A stretch of DNA of 33,418 nt from Allomyces macrogynus ATCC 38327 (GCA_000151295.1 GG745343.1:469338-502755); one strand, 5' to 3'. Shown: positions 1 through 10,194, numbered from the stretch's first letter. Made by a program: numbers and translations. Notes: a model not told the origin generated them from the letters alone.

Positions 1-2
1 CG

Positions 3-1964
3 CTCGCAACCCCTGGCGCGTCCCCACCCGCGCGCCGCTGCACGCTTATCCCCGCGTCGTCCTCGACGTCGTCGTCGACCCCGTCGTCGTCCCCGTCGTC
101 GTCCCCGTCGTCGTCCCCGTCGTCGACGCCGTTCTCCACGAACCCGACACCGCCGACACCGCTCTCTGCGCAGCCGACGCCGCCAGCGCCGCTCTCGACC
201 GCACACCCAACGCCGACGCAAACGCCGCAGCGTGTGCTGCTGTTCCCATTGTCCCCCGGCTCCGCCATGCCGCCGTCGCCGTTCTTCGCGCTGGCTGGGC
301 TGTCTCATATCGGCCAGACGCCACGGCCCGGCCAAGTGTATGCCAAGATGCGCAATGACCAGAGGAGGGTCAACCCGGTCCTGGCGGCCGGCACGGCTGA
401 GAAGCGCAGGCCCGGGCGGCCCAAGGGCAGTACGACGAAGACGGGCTCGGCCGGCAAGAAGCCGCGCGCGCCCGCCAAGACCAAGGCTGCAGCCAAGAAG
501 AACAAGGGGCAGGAGGAGGAGGACGAGGATGAGGACGAGCTAGAAGGTATTCGCACCGCGCCGCGTCCCGCCAAGTCGGCCGCCGTCAAGACGATTCACA
601 GTTTGTTTGCCGACCACCCGCCGCCAGAGGACATGCAGGTCGACTCGGATTTCGAGCAGCCGACCAAGAGCGCCAGCAAGGGCGGCAGCGGCAAGAACAA
701 GATGGTGGTGGCGGCACTGGCCAAGCCTGCTCGCGCGACCAAGACGCCGGCCAAGGCGCCGGCCAAAGCCAAGCCCAAGCCGCGCACGGTGGTGGCCGAG
801 GACGACGAGGAGGAAGACGAGATTGACGAGCTCGCCGATAACGATGACGATGGCGACGACGGTACGTTTTTGGAGCCCTCTGCACACGCTGAAAGGGCCA
901 AAACTGACTCAGTTTCAGTCTTTCTGCCCGCGCTGACGCGCCCACGCCCCAAGCCGGAGCGCACGAGCGCGCGACTGCGGCACGAGCCCGCGCCCAGCCT
1001 GTCCATACCGGCAACGCGCAAGCGGAGCGCGCCCAAGACCAAGGCCATCATTGCCGACTCGGCCGTCGAACTCGACGAGCACGAGCAGCCGCACGATGCC
1101 GAGGAGCACGACCACGCGCTCAACGACTCGACGCGCGCCGACGGCGAGCCGCCTCGCAAGAAGCGCGCGACCGCGCCGGCCAAGGAGTCACTGCGCCCCA
1201 TCGAGCACCTGCAGACGGACCACGACGAGTCGTCTTCCGACACGGACGACAGCGACAACGCCGATCCGCACGCGGCCGTCCACGAGCCGCAGTTCCAGCT
1301 CACGCAGCCGCTCGCAGAACTGCCGCGGTCGCCGCCGGCGGTCGCGACGCGTGACGACACCGCGTCGCAACCGAGTCTCGCGCGCGGGCCCTTGCCCGCG
1401 ACGCCCCGTGCACGCCGTGCCGCGGGCGGATCGGGGTCTGGGTCACCCTCGCCCGTCGCGCCGGCGCCAGCGCCCGCTAGACTTGCGTCTCGGCTCCCGC
1501 CGCCGCTCCTGCTGGCGCGGTCGCAGCGCGCGGGGAGTGCCGTGTCGGGCACGCACCGGCCGTCATCGCCCGTGGGGAGCACCGTGTCGGACGCGCGGCG
1601 ATCGTCGTCGCCCGCACCCCCGCCGCCGCCGCCGCCGCGTGCAGGTTCCGCGCGGCCCGCGCGGCCAATCACGACGATTGCCATGTCCTCGGCGTCGTCG
1701 CCTGCAGCGGCGACGGTCGCACCGCCCGGAAGCAAGTCGCCAGCCGCAGACGACGCGGGTATGGACGGTAGGGGCTGCCGCGCCGCCGGGGCCCGGGAGG
1801 CAAACGACGGCGCTCGCCAAGGTCAAGTCGACGAGCGCTTTGCCGGTCCCAGGCTCGACAGCGGCGGTCAGGGCGGCGGCAGCGGCACGGTCGCAGCGAA
1901 TCGGGCAGGGGGCTCGCGCGGTCGGAGTCGAGTGGCAAGCTCATTCAGCCGCGGGGTTGGGTGA
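3..1964 (+). CDS. Disordered AT-hook nuclear protein, 5' partial
   Basis: The frame is open from base 3, so the gene probably begins left of the window. If not, the first in-frame ATG is at 267 (context gccATGcc). An AT-hook core (KRRPGRPKGS) is encoded at about 402-431. It is followed by Lys/Ala-Pro stretches, acidic runs (EEEDEDEDE, EDDEEEDEIDE), basic patches that could be nuclear signals (PPRKKR), and a Ser/Pro-rich tail with polyproline. A 57-bp intron fits at 862-918 (gtacgt...tttcag); it is a multiple of three without a stop, so retention adds 19 residues. After about 1750 the more coding-like codon usage moves to the +1 frame (stop 1966-1968), so the C-terminus may contain an indel. 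AT-hooks bind the minor groove of AT-rich DNA, so a chromatin role is inferred. I recognise no enzymatic domain or family. Confidence 0.6.
   Translation, partial: LATPGASPPARRCTLIPASSSTSSSTPSSSPSSSPSSSPSSTPFSTNPTPPTPLSAQPTPPAPLSTAHPTPTQTPQRVLLFPLSPGSAMPPSPFFALAGLSHIGQTPRPGQVYAKMRNDQRRVNPVLAAGTAEKRRPGRPKGSTTKTGSAGKKPRAPAKTKAAAKKNKGQEEEDEDEDELEGIRTAPRPAKSAAVKTIHSLFADHPPPEDMQVDSDFEQPTKSASKGGSGKNKMVVAALAKPARATKTPAKAPAKAKPKPRTVVAEDDEEEDEIDELADNDDDGDDGTFLEPSAHAERAKTDSVSVFLPALTRPRPKPERTSARLRHEPAPSLSIPATRKRSAPKTKAIIADSAVELDEHEQPHDAEEHDHALNDSTRADGEPPRKKRATAPAKESLRPIEHLQTDHDESSSDTDDSDNADPHAAVHEPQFQLTQPLAELPRSPPAVATRDDTASQPSLARGPLPATPRARRAAGGSGSGSPSPVAPAPAPARLASRLPPPLLLARSQRAGSAVSGTHRPSSPVGSTVSDARRSSSPAPPPPPPPRAGSARPARPITTIAMSSASSPAAATVAPPGSKSPAADDAGMDGRGCRAAGAREANDGARQGQVDERFAGPRLDSGGQGGGSGTVAANRAGGSRGRSRVASSFSRGVG
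81..128 (+). repeat. 12-bp tandem repeat encoding Ser/Pro
   Basis: Three exact copies of ccgtcgtcgtcc (81-92, 93-104, 105-116) and a fourth that diverges at its end (117-128). In the frame of the downstream gene it reads as a Pro-Ser-Ser-Ser repeat, consistent with a disordered N-terminal extension of that protein. Confidence 0.8.
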
Positions 1965-2226
1965 GTGATAAGTGAATGCGGGATGGGAGGCAGGGGTCGG
2001 AGGGGACGGGAGGGGCAACGGTGTTTGCCCGGGGTGTTCATACCCAGTTGTTGCGATATCATTCTTCGTTGCATTTCGGTCGGCGCGCGTCGACGCTGAT
2101 GGTGCTGAAACGCAATCATCTCCAGGTGCCTCCTTTCGACACGACTTGTGTGGCATGCCAGCGATCTATTTTCCGACCTACATATCCTCTCTCCGCCACA
2201 TCCCTGCCCACGCCCTGCTTGTTGCG

Positions 2227-4352
2227 CTACGCGCTCGCGTCCTGCTCCGACACCAGGTCCCCAATAGCGACAATCTCATCGACGATTGCATCCAAGTGCT
2301 TGTCCGTGACCGCCGGCGAATTCATCGGCACGCGCCAAAAGTTGGGCACCGCGTTGGGGCCCGGGAGCGGCGCGTAATCCACCAAGATCTTGCCGCGCTG
2401 GACCATTTCCACGCGCATCCGCGCCGTCAAGTCGGCGACCCGCGCAAACTCGCGCGGGTCCTTGACCAGCCGCTCACGCCACCCCTTCACGTCGGCGCGC
2501 GCGTCGGCCGGCACGTACCAGAAACACACGTTCGCGCCGGTCTCTCCACTCTCCATGACTCGCGCGAGTTTCGGGTGCGCGGCGACCTTGGCGCGGAGCG
2601 CGTCGGCGCGCGCGAATGCAGCCTCGACGCGCGACGCGTACCCGGCAGTCCCCGCCCATTTCCAGCTCAGGAAGAGCTTGACGCCGTCGGCGCGCCGGCC
2701 GCACCCGAGGCCCAGGTTGCCGAGGTCGTAGAGCGGTTCCTCTTCCTCGTCCGAATCGGGGTCGGCGAAATTGGCGCCCGGGGCCGGGCTCGGCGCGTGG
2801 TACAGGTAGTTGGCCTTGGACGAGTTGGCGCGCGCCATGGTCGTCGGCGGATGCGCGACGAGCAGGCACGAGCATTGAAGTGGCACGCCGAGCATCTTGT
2901 GCGGGTTGACGACGTACGAGTCGGACTGGAGTGTTGAAAGGGAGAGATCAGTGGTAAGAGAGAAAGGGGTGAATAAGAGGGGGGGGGGGGGGGGGACGGA
3001 CCAGTTCGACGCCGTCGAGCTTGTGCCGCAACTTGTCCGAGAACATGACGGTGCCGCCCCAGGACCCGTCGACGTGCAGCCACAGCTGGTGACGCTTGGT
3101 CACGGCCGCGATTTCGCGCACGGGGTCGTAGGCGCACTAATTCGATGCCAGTCGCGGGGTGAGATGAAGAACGTATCGCGCGAATGGGAGGGAGACGGCG
3201 TTAACGTACCAAGACAGTCGTCCCGGCCGTGGCGTTGACAAAGAACGGCAAGCAGCCTTGCGCCTTGGCGTTAAGAATTTGCGTATCTGGATGCGGGACG
3301 ACCTCAAATCAGTTGTGTGTCACGTCGGAGCACGACGCACAAAGCAAACCGTACCCAAGTCGGATGCAAGCATGCGGCCGTCGGGCGTGCACTCGACGGC
3401 AAAGACATATTTGCGGCCAATCCCGAGGATCATGGCCGACTTTTCCACGCTGTAGTGCGACTGCACCGACGTGAACACGGCGAGTGGCGGGAGCGAGTGC
3501 AGGCCGTCCTATCCATCATAAAATTCCGGTCAGCCAAAATCGTCTGGGCCGGCGATTGAGCATCGGCAACCATTCGGCGTACCGTCTTGATACTCGGAAA
3601 CATGACGTTGCGCGCCGTGCACATGGCGACCAAATTGCTCATCGACCCGCCCGGCAGCGTCAATCCGGATCCGTTGGTCGGGTACCCGATCAGGCGGCGC
3701 AATTCGCGCAAGCACGCCATTTCCATGAGCGTGCCAACGGGGCTCACGGAAAACACGTGCGTGTTGATGTTGAGCGCGACTGACAGCAGTTCCGCGGCAA
3801 TTGCCACGGGCGTCGGGCCCGTGTACAACTTGTCCATGAAGAGCGGGTGGCCCGTGCGCACGGAATAGTCGAGCGTCGACTGGAACGCCGCGAGAAGCGA
3901 CGGCAAGTCGCATCCGGCGTCGGGGAAGGTCAGGTGCAGTCGTGCCGCGAGATCGCGTGGCGGGACGTAGTGAAGCACGCGCGTTGCCGGGTCGTGGTTT
4001 TCGTCAACGTCTGCAGCATTCAAACGACACGTCAATTTCGAGCGAGGCAAGGCGGGACGGGTGCCGGAGAGAACGCACGTTGCAGCAGCATGTGCGTCAG
4101 CGCCGAAAGGAGCGTCCCGAGCTCTTGCGCCTGCGCGGACCGCGGAGCGGCCCCGTCCGCCGTGTTCTCGTCGGTGCGAGCGTGGTCATTGGCCGCGTGG
4201 GCGGCGTCTATTGCCGGTTCGGCCTTGAGTGTCGTGCCGTTGGCCATTGCAGCCTTGCCGTTCGGCATTGTCGTGGTCGTTGCTGTTGCGCGAGTCGACG
4301 CGACCGGCGCCGTGGCGGAGGGGGTGGACAAGTACGGCGGTGGCGGCGCCAT
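2227..4352 (-). CDS. PLP-dependent group II decarboxylase, glutamate/cysteine-sulfinate decarboxylase-like
   Basis: Six exons: 4352-4079, 4010-3583, 3508-3355, 3286-3210, 3136-3002, 2925-2227; introns 68-76 bp, all GT-AG; about 588 residues, TAG stop. The ATG at 4352 sits in accATGG. Fold-type I motifs appear in order: the TGHP substrate-loop region near residue 130, FTSVQSHYS near 246-254 (His stacking on PLP), FFVNATAGTT near 300, HVDGSWGG near 332-339 (Asp334 binds the pyridine nitrogen), NPHKM with Lys366 as the Schiff-base lysine, and CFWYVP near the C-terminus. NATAGTT and CFWY are typical of animal GAD65/67, CSAD and aspartate decarboxylases, not of the GadB-type enzyme common in fungi. 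The substrate loop reads KLYTG where GAD has QLSTG and CSAD has QLFSG, so glutamate, cysteine sulfinate or aspartate are all possible. The first 90 or so residues are disordered. No targeting signal is evident; probably cytosolic. Confidence 0.88.
2979..2995 (+). repeat. 17-nt poly(G) tract in a decarboxylase intron
   Basis: Uninterrupted G run. On the minus strand it is a C run just after the donor of the fifth intron of the decarboxylase gene (intron 3001-2926). It does not affect the reading frame. Confidence 0.9.
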
Positions 4353-4969
4353 GGTCGAGTACAAAAGTCGGCAGTCTGGATTCGCGCCAAGCGCACGTCA
4401 GGACCCGGTCCAGTTGCAACACGGCGGGACCGGCGGGACTTTATCAACCGGTCGTCGCCGGAGGGACCGCCACAGGCTGGTGTTGAATCACCAAAGACCC
4501 ACCCACTGACCTCAGTATATTCCTAGGTCGTGCAACACGGAGCGCGCGGAGCGGAGCGGACCCGCAGTGGCGCGCGGGAATCGCGGCGATTCGGGACGGA
4601 GGAGATTGCAGCGTTCGCGGAGCAGCGCTGGCGAGTAGAGCGCAGAGGCGGCGGCGGATTGCAGCGGCGCGGGCAGTCCAAGGGCGGCGGCAGCGGCGGC
4701 AGAAGGGTGTCGAGAGTGTGCCAAGAGCGCAGCGGCGTGGTGCGAGTCGAGTTGTCGTCGTTGTCGTCGTTGGGGAGCACGACGGGGGTTTCGCGGACCG
4801 GAGTGGACGAGCTGATCAAGCGCGCACGACTGGGCCGCGCGACGGCCCGGAACGGTTTTACAGTCTTGTCATGTCCACGTGCCTGCTCGATGAATTTTGG
4901 GGGGACAATTGATCTGATTCAATTTGGTTTTACTTTCTTCGCAGATATTTGACCGTTTATGGATCCATA
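4353..4969. other. Intergenic region upstream of the decarboxylase
   Basis: Holds the presumed promoter and 5' leader of the minus-strand decarboxylase and whatever lies upstream of the Sel1 cluster. Short open frames exist on both strands but have no recognisable domain or paralogue support. No RNA gene was seen. Confidence 0.5.
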
Positions 4970-4994
4970 GTCACTGGACCGCGAGAGGACGCTT
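4970..4994 (+). repeat. Duplicated 25-bp leader sequence, copy 1
   Basis: The motif gtcactggaccgcg...gacgctt recurs at 5803-5827 with about 22 of 25 positions identical. The copies precede the first and second Sel1-like units and mark the left edge of an approximately 833-bp tandem duplication step. Confidence 0.65.
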
Positions 4995-5061
4995 TGCGAC
5001 AGCACCGAGGACTCCATCATCGTCGCGACAATCGACGGCCGTCGTTGTCGTCGACGACGAC

Positions 5062-5654
5062 GACGGCAACGGCGGCGCGCCCGCTGCTGACGCGCTCGGA
5101 GTCATGTTCAAGGACGGCCTCGGAGTTCTGCAAGACGGGGACGCGGCCATCCACTTGTTCTTGCACGGCGCGTTGCTTGGAGATTCGTGGGCACAGTATA
5201 ATCTCAGGTACATGTATGCGATTACGGCCGCGGTTCCCCACCAGCTCGACAAGACGTTCCAGGTCGGTCTCCATCACCAGCTGCGATTGCGTTCTGGTTC
5301 CTGCATCAACTCACGGCGATTGGTTGACGGTTTTGCGGAGTGTTTCCTCTTGGCCGCGCAGCAAGAACACGTCAAGTCCACATACTCTGTTACCAGTATG
5401 GGCTCTGTGTTTCTGAGGACGCTGGAGCGGCCGTATCGTGGTACTCGCGCGCGGCCGAGCGCAACGACCCTTTTGCGTGCCTGGCTCTGAGGTGTGTCAA
5501 AGACGGGTATGCTGCTCTGAGCGACCCGGACCGCGTGCTCAAGTGGGTTGATTGCGCCATTATGGCGAGCGCAAAGCTCCTTGAAGCTGCCGCGGCCATT
5601 GCAATGGTCAGCGCGGTCGTCGAGGCTGCGGGACCGTTATCGGTCGCCGGGTAG
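5062..5654 (+). pseudogene. Sel1-like repeat gene relic A (5'-truncated, frameshifted)
   Basis: It aligns to the second half of the intact paralogue at 8549-10194. The frame from about 5062 gives a Sel1 repeat (ALGVMFKDGLGVLQDG) equivalent to the paralogue's second exon. An intron fits from a gtcggt donor (after the codons for DKTFQ) to an acceptor at about 5340, then FLLAAQQEH, matching the paralogue's third exon (LLLAAQQDH). About 10 nt are missing near 5380 relative to the paralogue, so the remainder (SEDAGAAVSWYSRAAERNDP, ending TAG at 5652-5654) is in another frame. No in-frame ATG precedes 5104, and sequence for exon 1 and early exon 2 is absent. The common leader at 4970-4994 lies just upstream, so an internal deletion is the simplest explanation. 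Non-functional as read. Confidence 0.72.
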
Positions 5655-5721
5655 AACGGTGGTGCTTGGACGCGTTTTTTTTCGCCGGGGACTTGCTGGC
5701 GGGCCGTCGACTGTCAACAGA

Positions 5722-5762
5722 AGGGTGGGGAAGGTTAAGACTGGACATTCGGGTGGAGCGAA
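5722..5762 (+). repeat. 3' flank repeat shared by Sel1 units, copy 1
   Basis: The segment gggtggggaaggttaagac...gggtggag after the stop of relic A resembles ggggtggagaaggtcgagac...gagtggag after the stop of unit B (about 7787-7830). Together with the matching C-terminal codons it shows that the duplication included the 3' untranslated region. Confidence 0.6.
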
Positions 5763-5802
5763 CCCTTGAAAAGTCTTGAGGTGAGCGTGAATTGCATCTC
5801 CG

Positions 5803-5827
5803 GTCACTGGACCGCGCGAAGACGCTT
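5803..5827 (+). repeat. Duplicated 25-bp leader sequence, copy 2
   Basis: Partner of 4970-4994. Here it lies about 215 bp upstream of the first candidate ATG of unit B. Confidence 0.65.
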
Positions 5828-6040
5828 ACCAAGTAGTGACCAATGGCGACAAATGCCCCACTACTGTTTTGCGCTCCTTCATACTTCTCCTGCTGGCTCG
5901 CCGTCCCCATTCCCCATCGTCATCGATCGGCATCACGTCCACTCCGAGGCGCCCGTCGTCTCGGTCCTGCAAATGAACGCATTCCTCAAGATCCTCCGTG
6001 ACTTCCTTCCCTGCGCCGCCGCGACTCCACCCGCTCCCAA

Positions 6041-7733
6041 ATGCCAGTCCCTTCTCGTTCCCGCTCGTTCTCGCTACCTTCATCAACGCCCGCCCCGACG
6101 ATGCTGTCGACAAAACCACCATGCGCGAGCATCAACTGCTTTCGGGACAAGACGCTGTCGCCACGGTCCCTCGCGGAGCTCACGACCTTTTTTCCGCTCG
6201 ATCCGCTCCTTCCCATCAAGCCCGCAGCGCCCGAGCCCGTTCCGAACGCGGCGGCCATGACCGCCCGAGACGTTCCTCTACGTCCCAGGTGCGATGCGCC
6301 TGAGCGACCGCGGGCGTGCTCTGGACTTATTTGTGCAGGCTGCCGACCTCGGCAACGTCCAGGCCATGGGTCTCGCCGAGTTCATGCTCGAGTTTGGTCT
6401 GGGCGTCGTGCAGTCGTATGAAGGATGCGAGGCCTACTACCAATCTGCCGCTGAACACGGCCACGTCCTGAGCATGACGCGGCTCGCCGACCTCAAGAAA
6501 CGCGAGCGCCTAAAGTTTCAAGTGAATCTTGCAGAAGCCGAGCAGTGGGCTAATCGCGCACGAATGCTCGTCCCGCCGGGCACGCCGCAGTGGGCGTGCA
6601 ATTCGCTGGCGGAGTCGGACCAGGTACCGCAGACCAAGGAGAGTGCGGGCGACGAGTCGCACCCGCTCGCGTGGTTGTGGCGGGCCGCGACCGACAAGAA
6701 TTGCCCGGCCGCGCAGTACGCGATCGGCACCTGCTTCCATGACGGTGTCGGCGTTGGATGCGATCCGGCCTGCGCGGTTTACTGGTACCACAAGTCGGCG
6801 GATGTTTTGGTGCTCTGACTTCCGCATCGCTCGGTCGGCCAGGAAAAACTCACGCGTTGCCATCGCGTGGGCATAGAACAAAATAAACCGCGCGCCTTGA
6901 GCATTCTCTGGTTCTGTTACGCCACGGGACTCGGCGTTGGTCACGACGCGCAGCGCGCGATCTGGTACTATCAGCATGCCGCGCTTCGAGGCGAACCGAC
7001 AGCCATGTACCAGCTGGGACAGTGCTTTGCGACGGGCCCCGCGCCCAACTTTGCGCTCGCGTCCACATGGTACCGACGTGCTGCCAGGGCCGGGAGCTCA
7101 CTCGCCGCCAATGCGCTCGGGCACATGTACAAGGACGGCCGCGGCGTTCCGCAGGACCTGACCGCGGCCGTGTCCTGGTTCCGGCTCAACGCGTCATTTG
7201 GCCACGCAAAGTCGCAGTGAATTCTCGGGACAATGCTCTCGGCGGGGGCAGGGGTCCCGCGCCAACTCGACGAAGCGTTCGCGGTCCGTGCGCAAGTATT
7301 TGGTGCTCATTTCCGCGACGTCGACTCACCCCGATATTGTGTCCCGAGTCCATAGTGGTTCCTGTCGGCCGCCAAGCAGAACGAGGTTGGCGCCATGGTT
7401 CTCGTCGGCAATGCCTATCAGCACGGGCGAGGCGTGTGCGAGAACACGGCCGAGGCCGTGTGGTGGTACATGCGCGCGGCCAAGCTGCGCGATCCGATCG
7501 CATGCCTGATCCTCGCGTCATGTGCCGAGTCCGGGTATGGCGTTCCGCGCAACTTGAAATGCGCGCTCATGTGGATGAACGTTGCGATTCAAGCGGGCGC
7601 GATGGCGTTTGACGCGATTGTTTTTGAACGCGCGATCGACTTGGCGTTGCGGCTCGCCATGAGCAAGCAGGGCGATCACCTCCGCGCGCTCGTCAAGGCC
7701 GGGGTTGCGGGACCGTTTCCGGCGGCGGGCTAG
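6041..7733 (+). pseudogene. Sel1-like repeat gene B, inactivated by three lesions
   Basis: Homologous over its length to the intact gene at 8549-10194. Expected exons are about 6041-6801, 6877-7283 and 7356-7733 (TAG). Lesion 1: near 6263 the coding frame (ending AAAMTA) needs a 5-nt gap against the paralogue to continue as ETFLYVPG, so translation from 6041 or 6101 is frameshifted; ATG 6294 would give a shortened N-terminus. Lesion 2: the first intron donor at 6802 reads AT where the paralogue has GT, while the acceptor (gcatag, 6876) and phase are conserved; unspliced reading stops in VLVL*. Lesion 3: TGA at 7218-7220 replaces the TGG of the paralogue (AQWNLG becomes SQ*ILG). The second intron (7284-7355) looks intact. 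Residual Sel1 repeats include AQYAIGTCFHDGVGVGCDP and ANALGHMYKDGRGVPQDL. A protein from 6294 or 6867 alone is possible but unlikely. Confidence 0.78.
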
Positions 7734-8548
7734 GTGGGGTGTTTCTCGACCGGGCGCTCGCTGGGGGGTTCCTGGTCGGGTGTAGAGGGGTGGAGAAGGT
7801 CGAGACTGGGCATTTGAGTGGAGTGATACTGTGCTAGGTCCTTTTGAAAGTAGATTCTATCTTGCTGTCCATGTTGAGCGTGACATCCATTCTATCAAAT
7901 GCTATCCGAGTTGGCCGAAACTAACAAACAGGCCGAGACTGGGTCTGTGGAGAACGATTCGATCCCGGTCGATGTTGGTCGTTCGTGTCCACCTGTTCGC
8001 AGCTTGAGAGTGGGGCGAAATGGCTCCGGCTGTGGCGCACCGTGCCGCTTGGTGTGGAATGGCTGTTTGCCGCTATGATGAGATGGAAGCGGGGAGCAAC
8101 CACGTCACCAACCATCGCGTTGGATCGCGCGACTGTGATCGTGGAGCCATCTCACGGCGCGCTTTTGCACGCTCACAAGGCGACAAGCACGCCGCGCATG
8201 TCCGATTATCCGGGAACACGACAAGGCGCAACCGATTGATGACGAGCGCCCCGTCAAGTGCGCGACGTGGACGCATGCGAGCGACCACGGCGTACCATTG
8301 ACCAGTCCAAGCCCAGTCTGTGTGCCCGCCGACACGAATCCGACTTGTCCGCGAATAAGAAGTGACTGCGAGCCCAACGTGACCGTGTTCCGCGCTTCGA
8401 TCCTACGCGCAACGAGCTACTCTTATTGTGTTCTGTGATCGCCTTCCAGCGTCGCTCCTCGTTTCCTCGCTCGCCGGTTTCTCGCCGGCGCTCACGTTTC
8501 CGCCGCGGTGGCTCAAGTGAGCGTGCAGAAGAAATATCTCTGTCGGCC
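7734..8548. other. Intergenic region between Sel1 units B and C
   Basis: The first 100 bp are the 3' flank shared with relic A (gggtggagaaggt near 7788-7801). The rest is the presumed promoter of unit C. Open frames at 7985-8301 and on the minus strand have no paralogue or domain support. No tRNA-like cloverleaf was found. Confidence 0.5.
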
Positions 8549-10194
8549 ATGGAGTGTCCACCCTCCCTCAGCATGCCGCAACCGGCGGTCGCCGAACTGC
8601 CGCTCTCCCCGCCGCTCACGCAGCCGACGCCAACGCCGACGCCGACGCCGACGATGTCCGCCGACGAAATGACGGCGCTCGGCGAGGCCCACCTGTACGG
8701 CCGTGGGCCCGTGAACGCGCGGGACCGCGCTCAAGCGTTTGATCTGTTCCTGCGCGCGGCCAATCTGGGCGACGCCAAGGCCACGGGGCTTGTCGGGTTT
8801 ATGTACGAGTTTGGGCTCGGCGTTCCGGCGTCGTTTGCGCAGTGCGAGCCGTACTACCAAGCAGCGGCGGCGCGCGGCCATGTGCTCAGCATGGCGCGAC
8901 TCGCGTACCTCAAGCGGTACGCGCACCCGGGGATCAAACGAACCGTCGACGAGGCCAATTCCTGGATGGCTCGGATCCGCGAGCTCATGAGGCCGGGTGT
9001 GCCGCAGGCGACGTGGAATGCGCCCCCGGCATGGGAATCGGAGTGGAGTCCTGCGAAGACAAAAGAGGGCAAGCCGGACGTTTTCGCGTGGCTGTGCTGG
9101 GCCGCGGGCATGTGTCAATGCTCGGCCGCACAGGTTGCCAAGGGGACGTGCTTTTACTATGGGATCGTGGTGGCGAGCGACCCGGCCAAGGCCGTCGAGT
9201 CGTTCCGCAAGTCGGCGGGTGTGTACACTCAAATGTTCCCGCGCGCGATCCTGTTCTCTTAGATGGTCGCTGACGGTTGTAGTCGTGTCGTCTTCTCAGA
9301 CCAAGGCGGCCCGCGCGGCCACTTCATGCTCGGTCAGTGCTACGAGGTGGGGTGCGGCGTGGGGCGCAGTGCGCAGCAGGCGTTCCAGCACTACTTCCAG
9401 GCGGCGACGCACGGAGATGTCGTGGCCATGAAAACTGTGGGGCGTTGCTACGAGCACGGGATCGGCCTCGCCGCGCCCGACTACACGCACGCGCTCGCGT
9501 GGTACCGCCGTGGGGCCAAGGTCGGGAACGGGGACGCCGCCAACGCGCTTGGGTCCCTGTACGAGCGTGGCCACGGTGCGACCAAGGACCAGAAGCGCGC
9601 CATCTACTGGTACCGGCGCGGCGCGGCGCTCGGCAACGTGACAGCGCAGTGGAATCTCGGCAGCATGTACCAGGACGGGATCGGCACGAAGCGTTGGCCC
9701 GATGAGGCGCTCAAGGTTCGTTTTTGATGACCAGAGTCTACTTGCGCGATGGTCGTCCTCTCCATCTGACCGCCGTTGGGATTGCTGTCCTCTCGTGGCA
9801 GTGGCTCCTCCTTGCCGCGCAGCAAGACCACCCCGACGCCATGTACCGGATCGGAGAGATCTACCAGCGCGCGACCGGCGTGCCCGAGGACCCCAAAGTG
9901 GCCGTCTCGTGGTACTTGCGCGCGGCCAAGTTCAATGACCCGGACGCGTTCCACGCCCTGGCCTTCTGTGCCGCGACTGGGTATGGCGGCTTCCCGCGTA
10001 ACCTCAACAAGGCCCTCCGGTATCTCGACCTGGGGATTCGCGGCGGTGCCCATGAAGCGCGCAGGTCGGTCATTGAAAGTGTGGGGTCCGTGACGATGGG
10101 GATCATTGCGCGCGTGCCGCGGCCCGCAACGGGTATTCTGAGTAATGGGATCGGATCTTTCGGGGCGGCCGGACCGTGTTCGGCCGCCGAGTAG
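8549..10194 (+). CDS. Sel1-like repeat protein C (intact copy)
   Basis: Three exons, 8549-9218, 9300-9715 and 9802-10194 (TAG), with introns of 81 and 86 bp; about 492 residues. The ATG at 8549 (ggccATGGag) is the first in frame. After a short Pro/Thr-rich leader with a Thr-Pro repeat come Sel1-like repeats (consensus A..LG..Y..G.GV..D..KA..WY.KAA..G), for example ALGEAHLYGRGPVNARDRAQ, MLGQCYEVGCGVGRSAQQ, TVGRCYEHGIG, ALGSLYERGHGATKDQKRA, NLGSMYQDGIG and YRIGEIYQRATGVPEDPK. Sel1 repeats form TPR-like alpha-solenoids that scaffold protein complexes. No signal peptide or membrane segment is visible, so it is not an obvious Hrd3/SEL1L despite lying next to Derlin. The binding partner is unknown. 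It is the only undamaged member of the local triplet. Confidence 0.87.

Noticed and set aside
7218..7220. TGA reassigned to tryptophan (TGA aligns with Trp in Sel1 B and in family Q relic 2)
   Set aside because: TGG serves for Trp throughout the intact genes, TGA ends the flippase and the intact family P gene, and TAG and TAA also replace Trp codons in other relics. Mutation explains this better.
7945..7975. tRNA B-box-like gattcgatccc
   Set aside because: No T-stem pairing, acceptor stem or A box at proper spacing.
8549..10194. Sel1 C as Hrd3/SEL1L partner of the neighbouring Derlin
   Set aside because: No signal peptide, luminal domain or transmembrane segment. Sel1 repeats are common in unrelated scaffolds, so adjacency alone is not enough.
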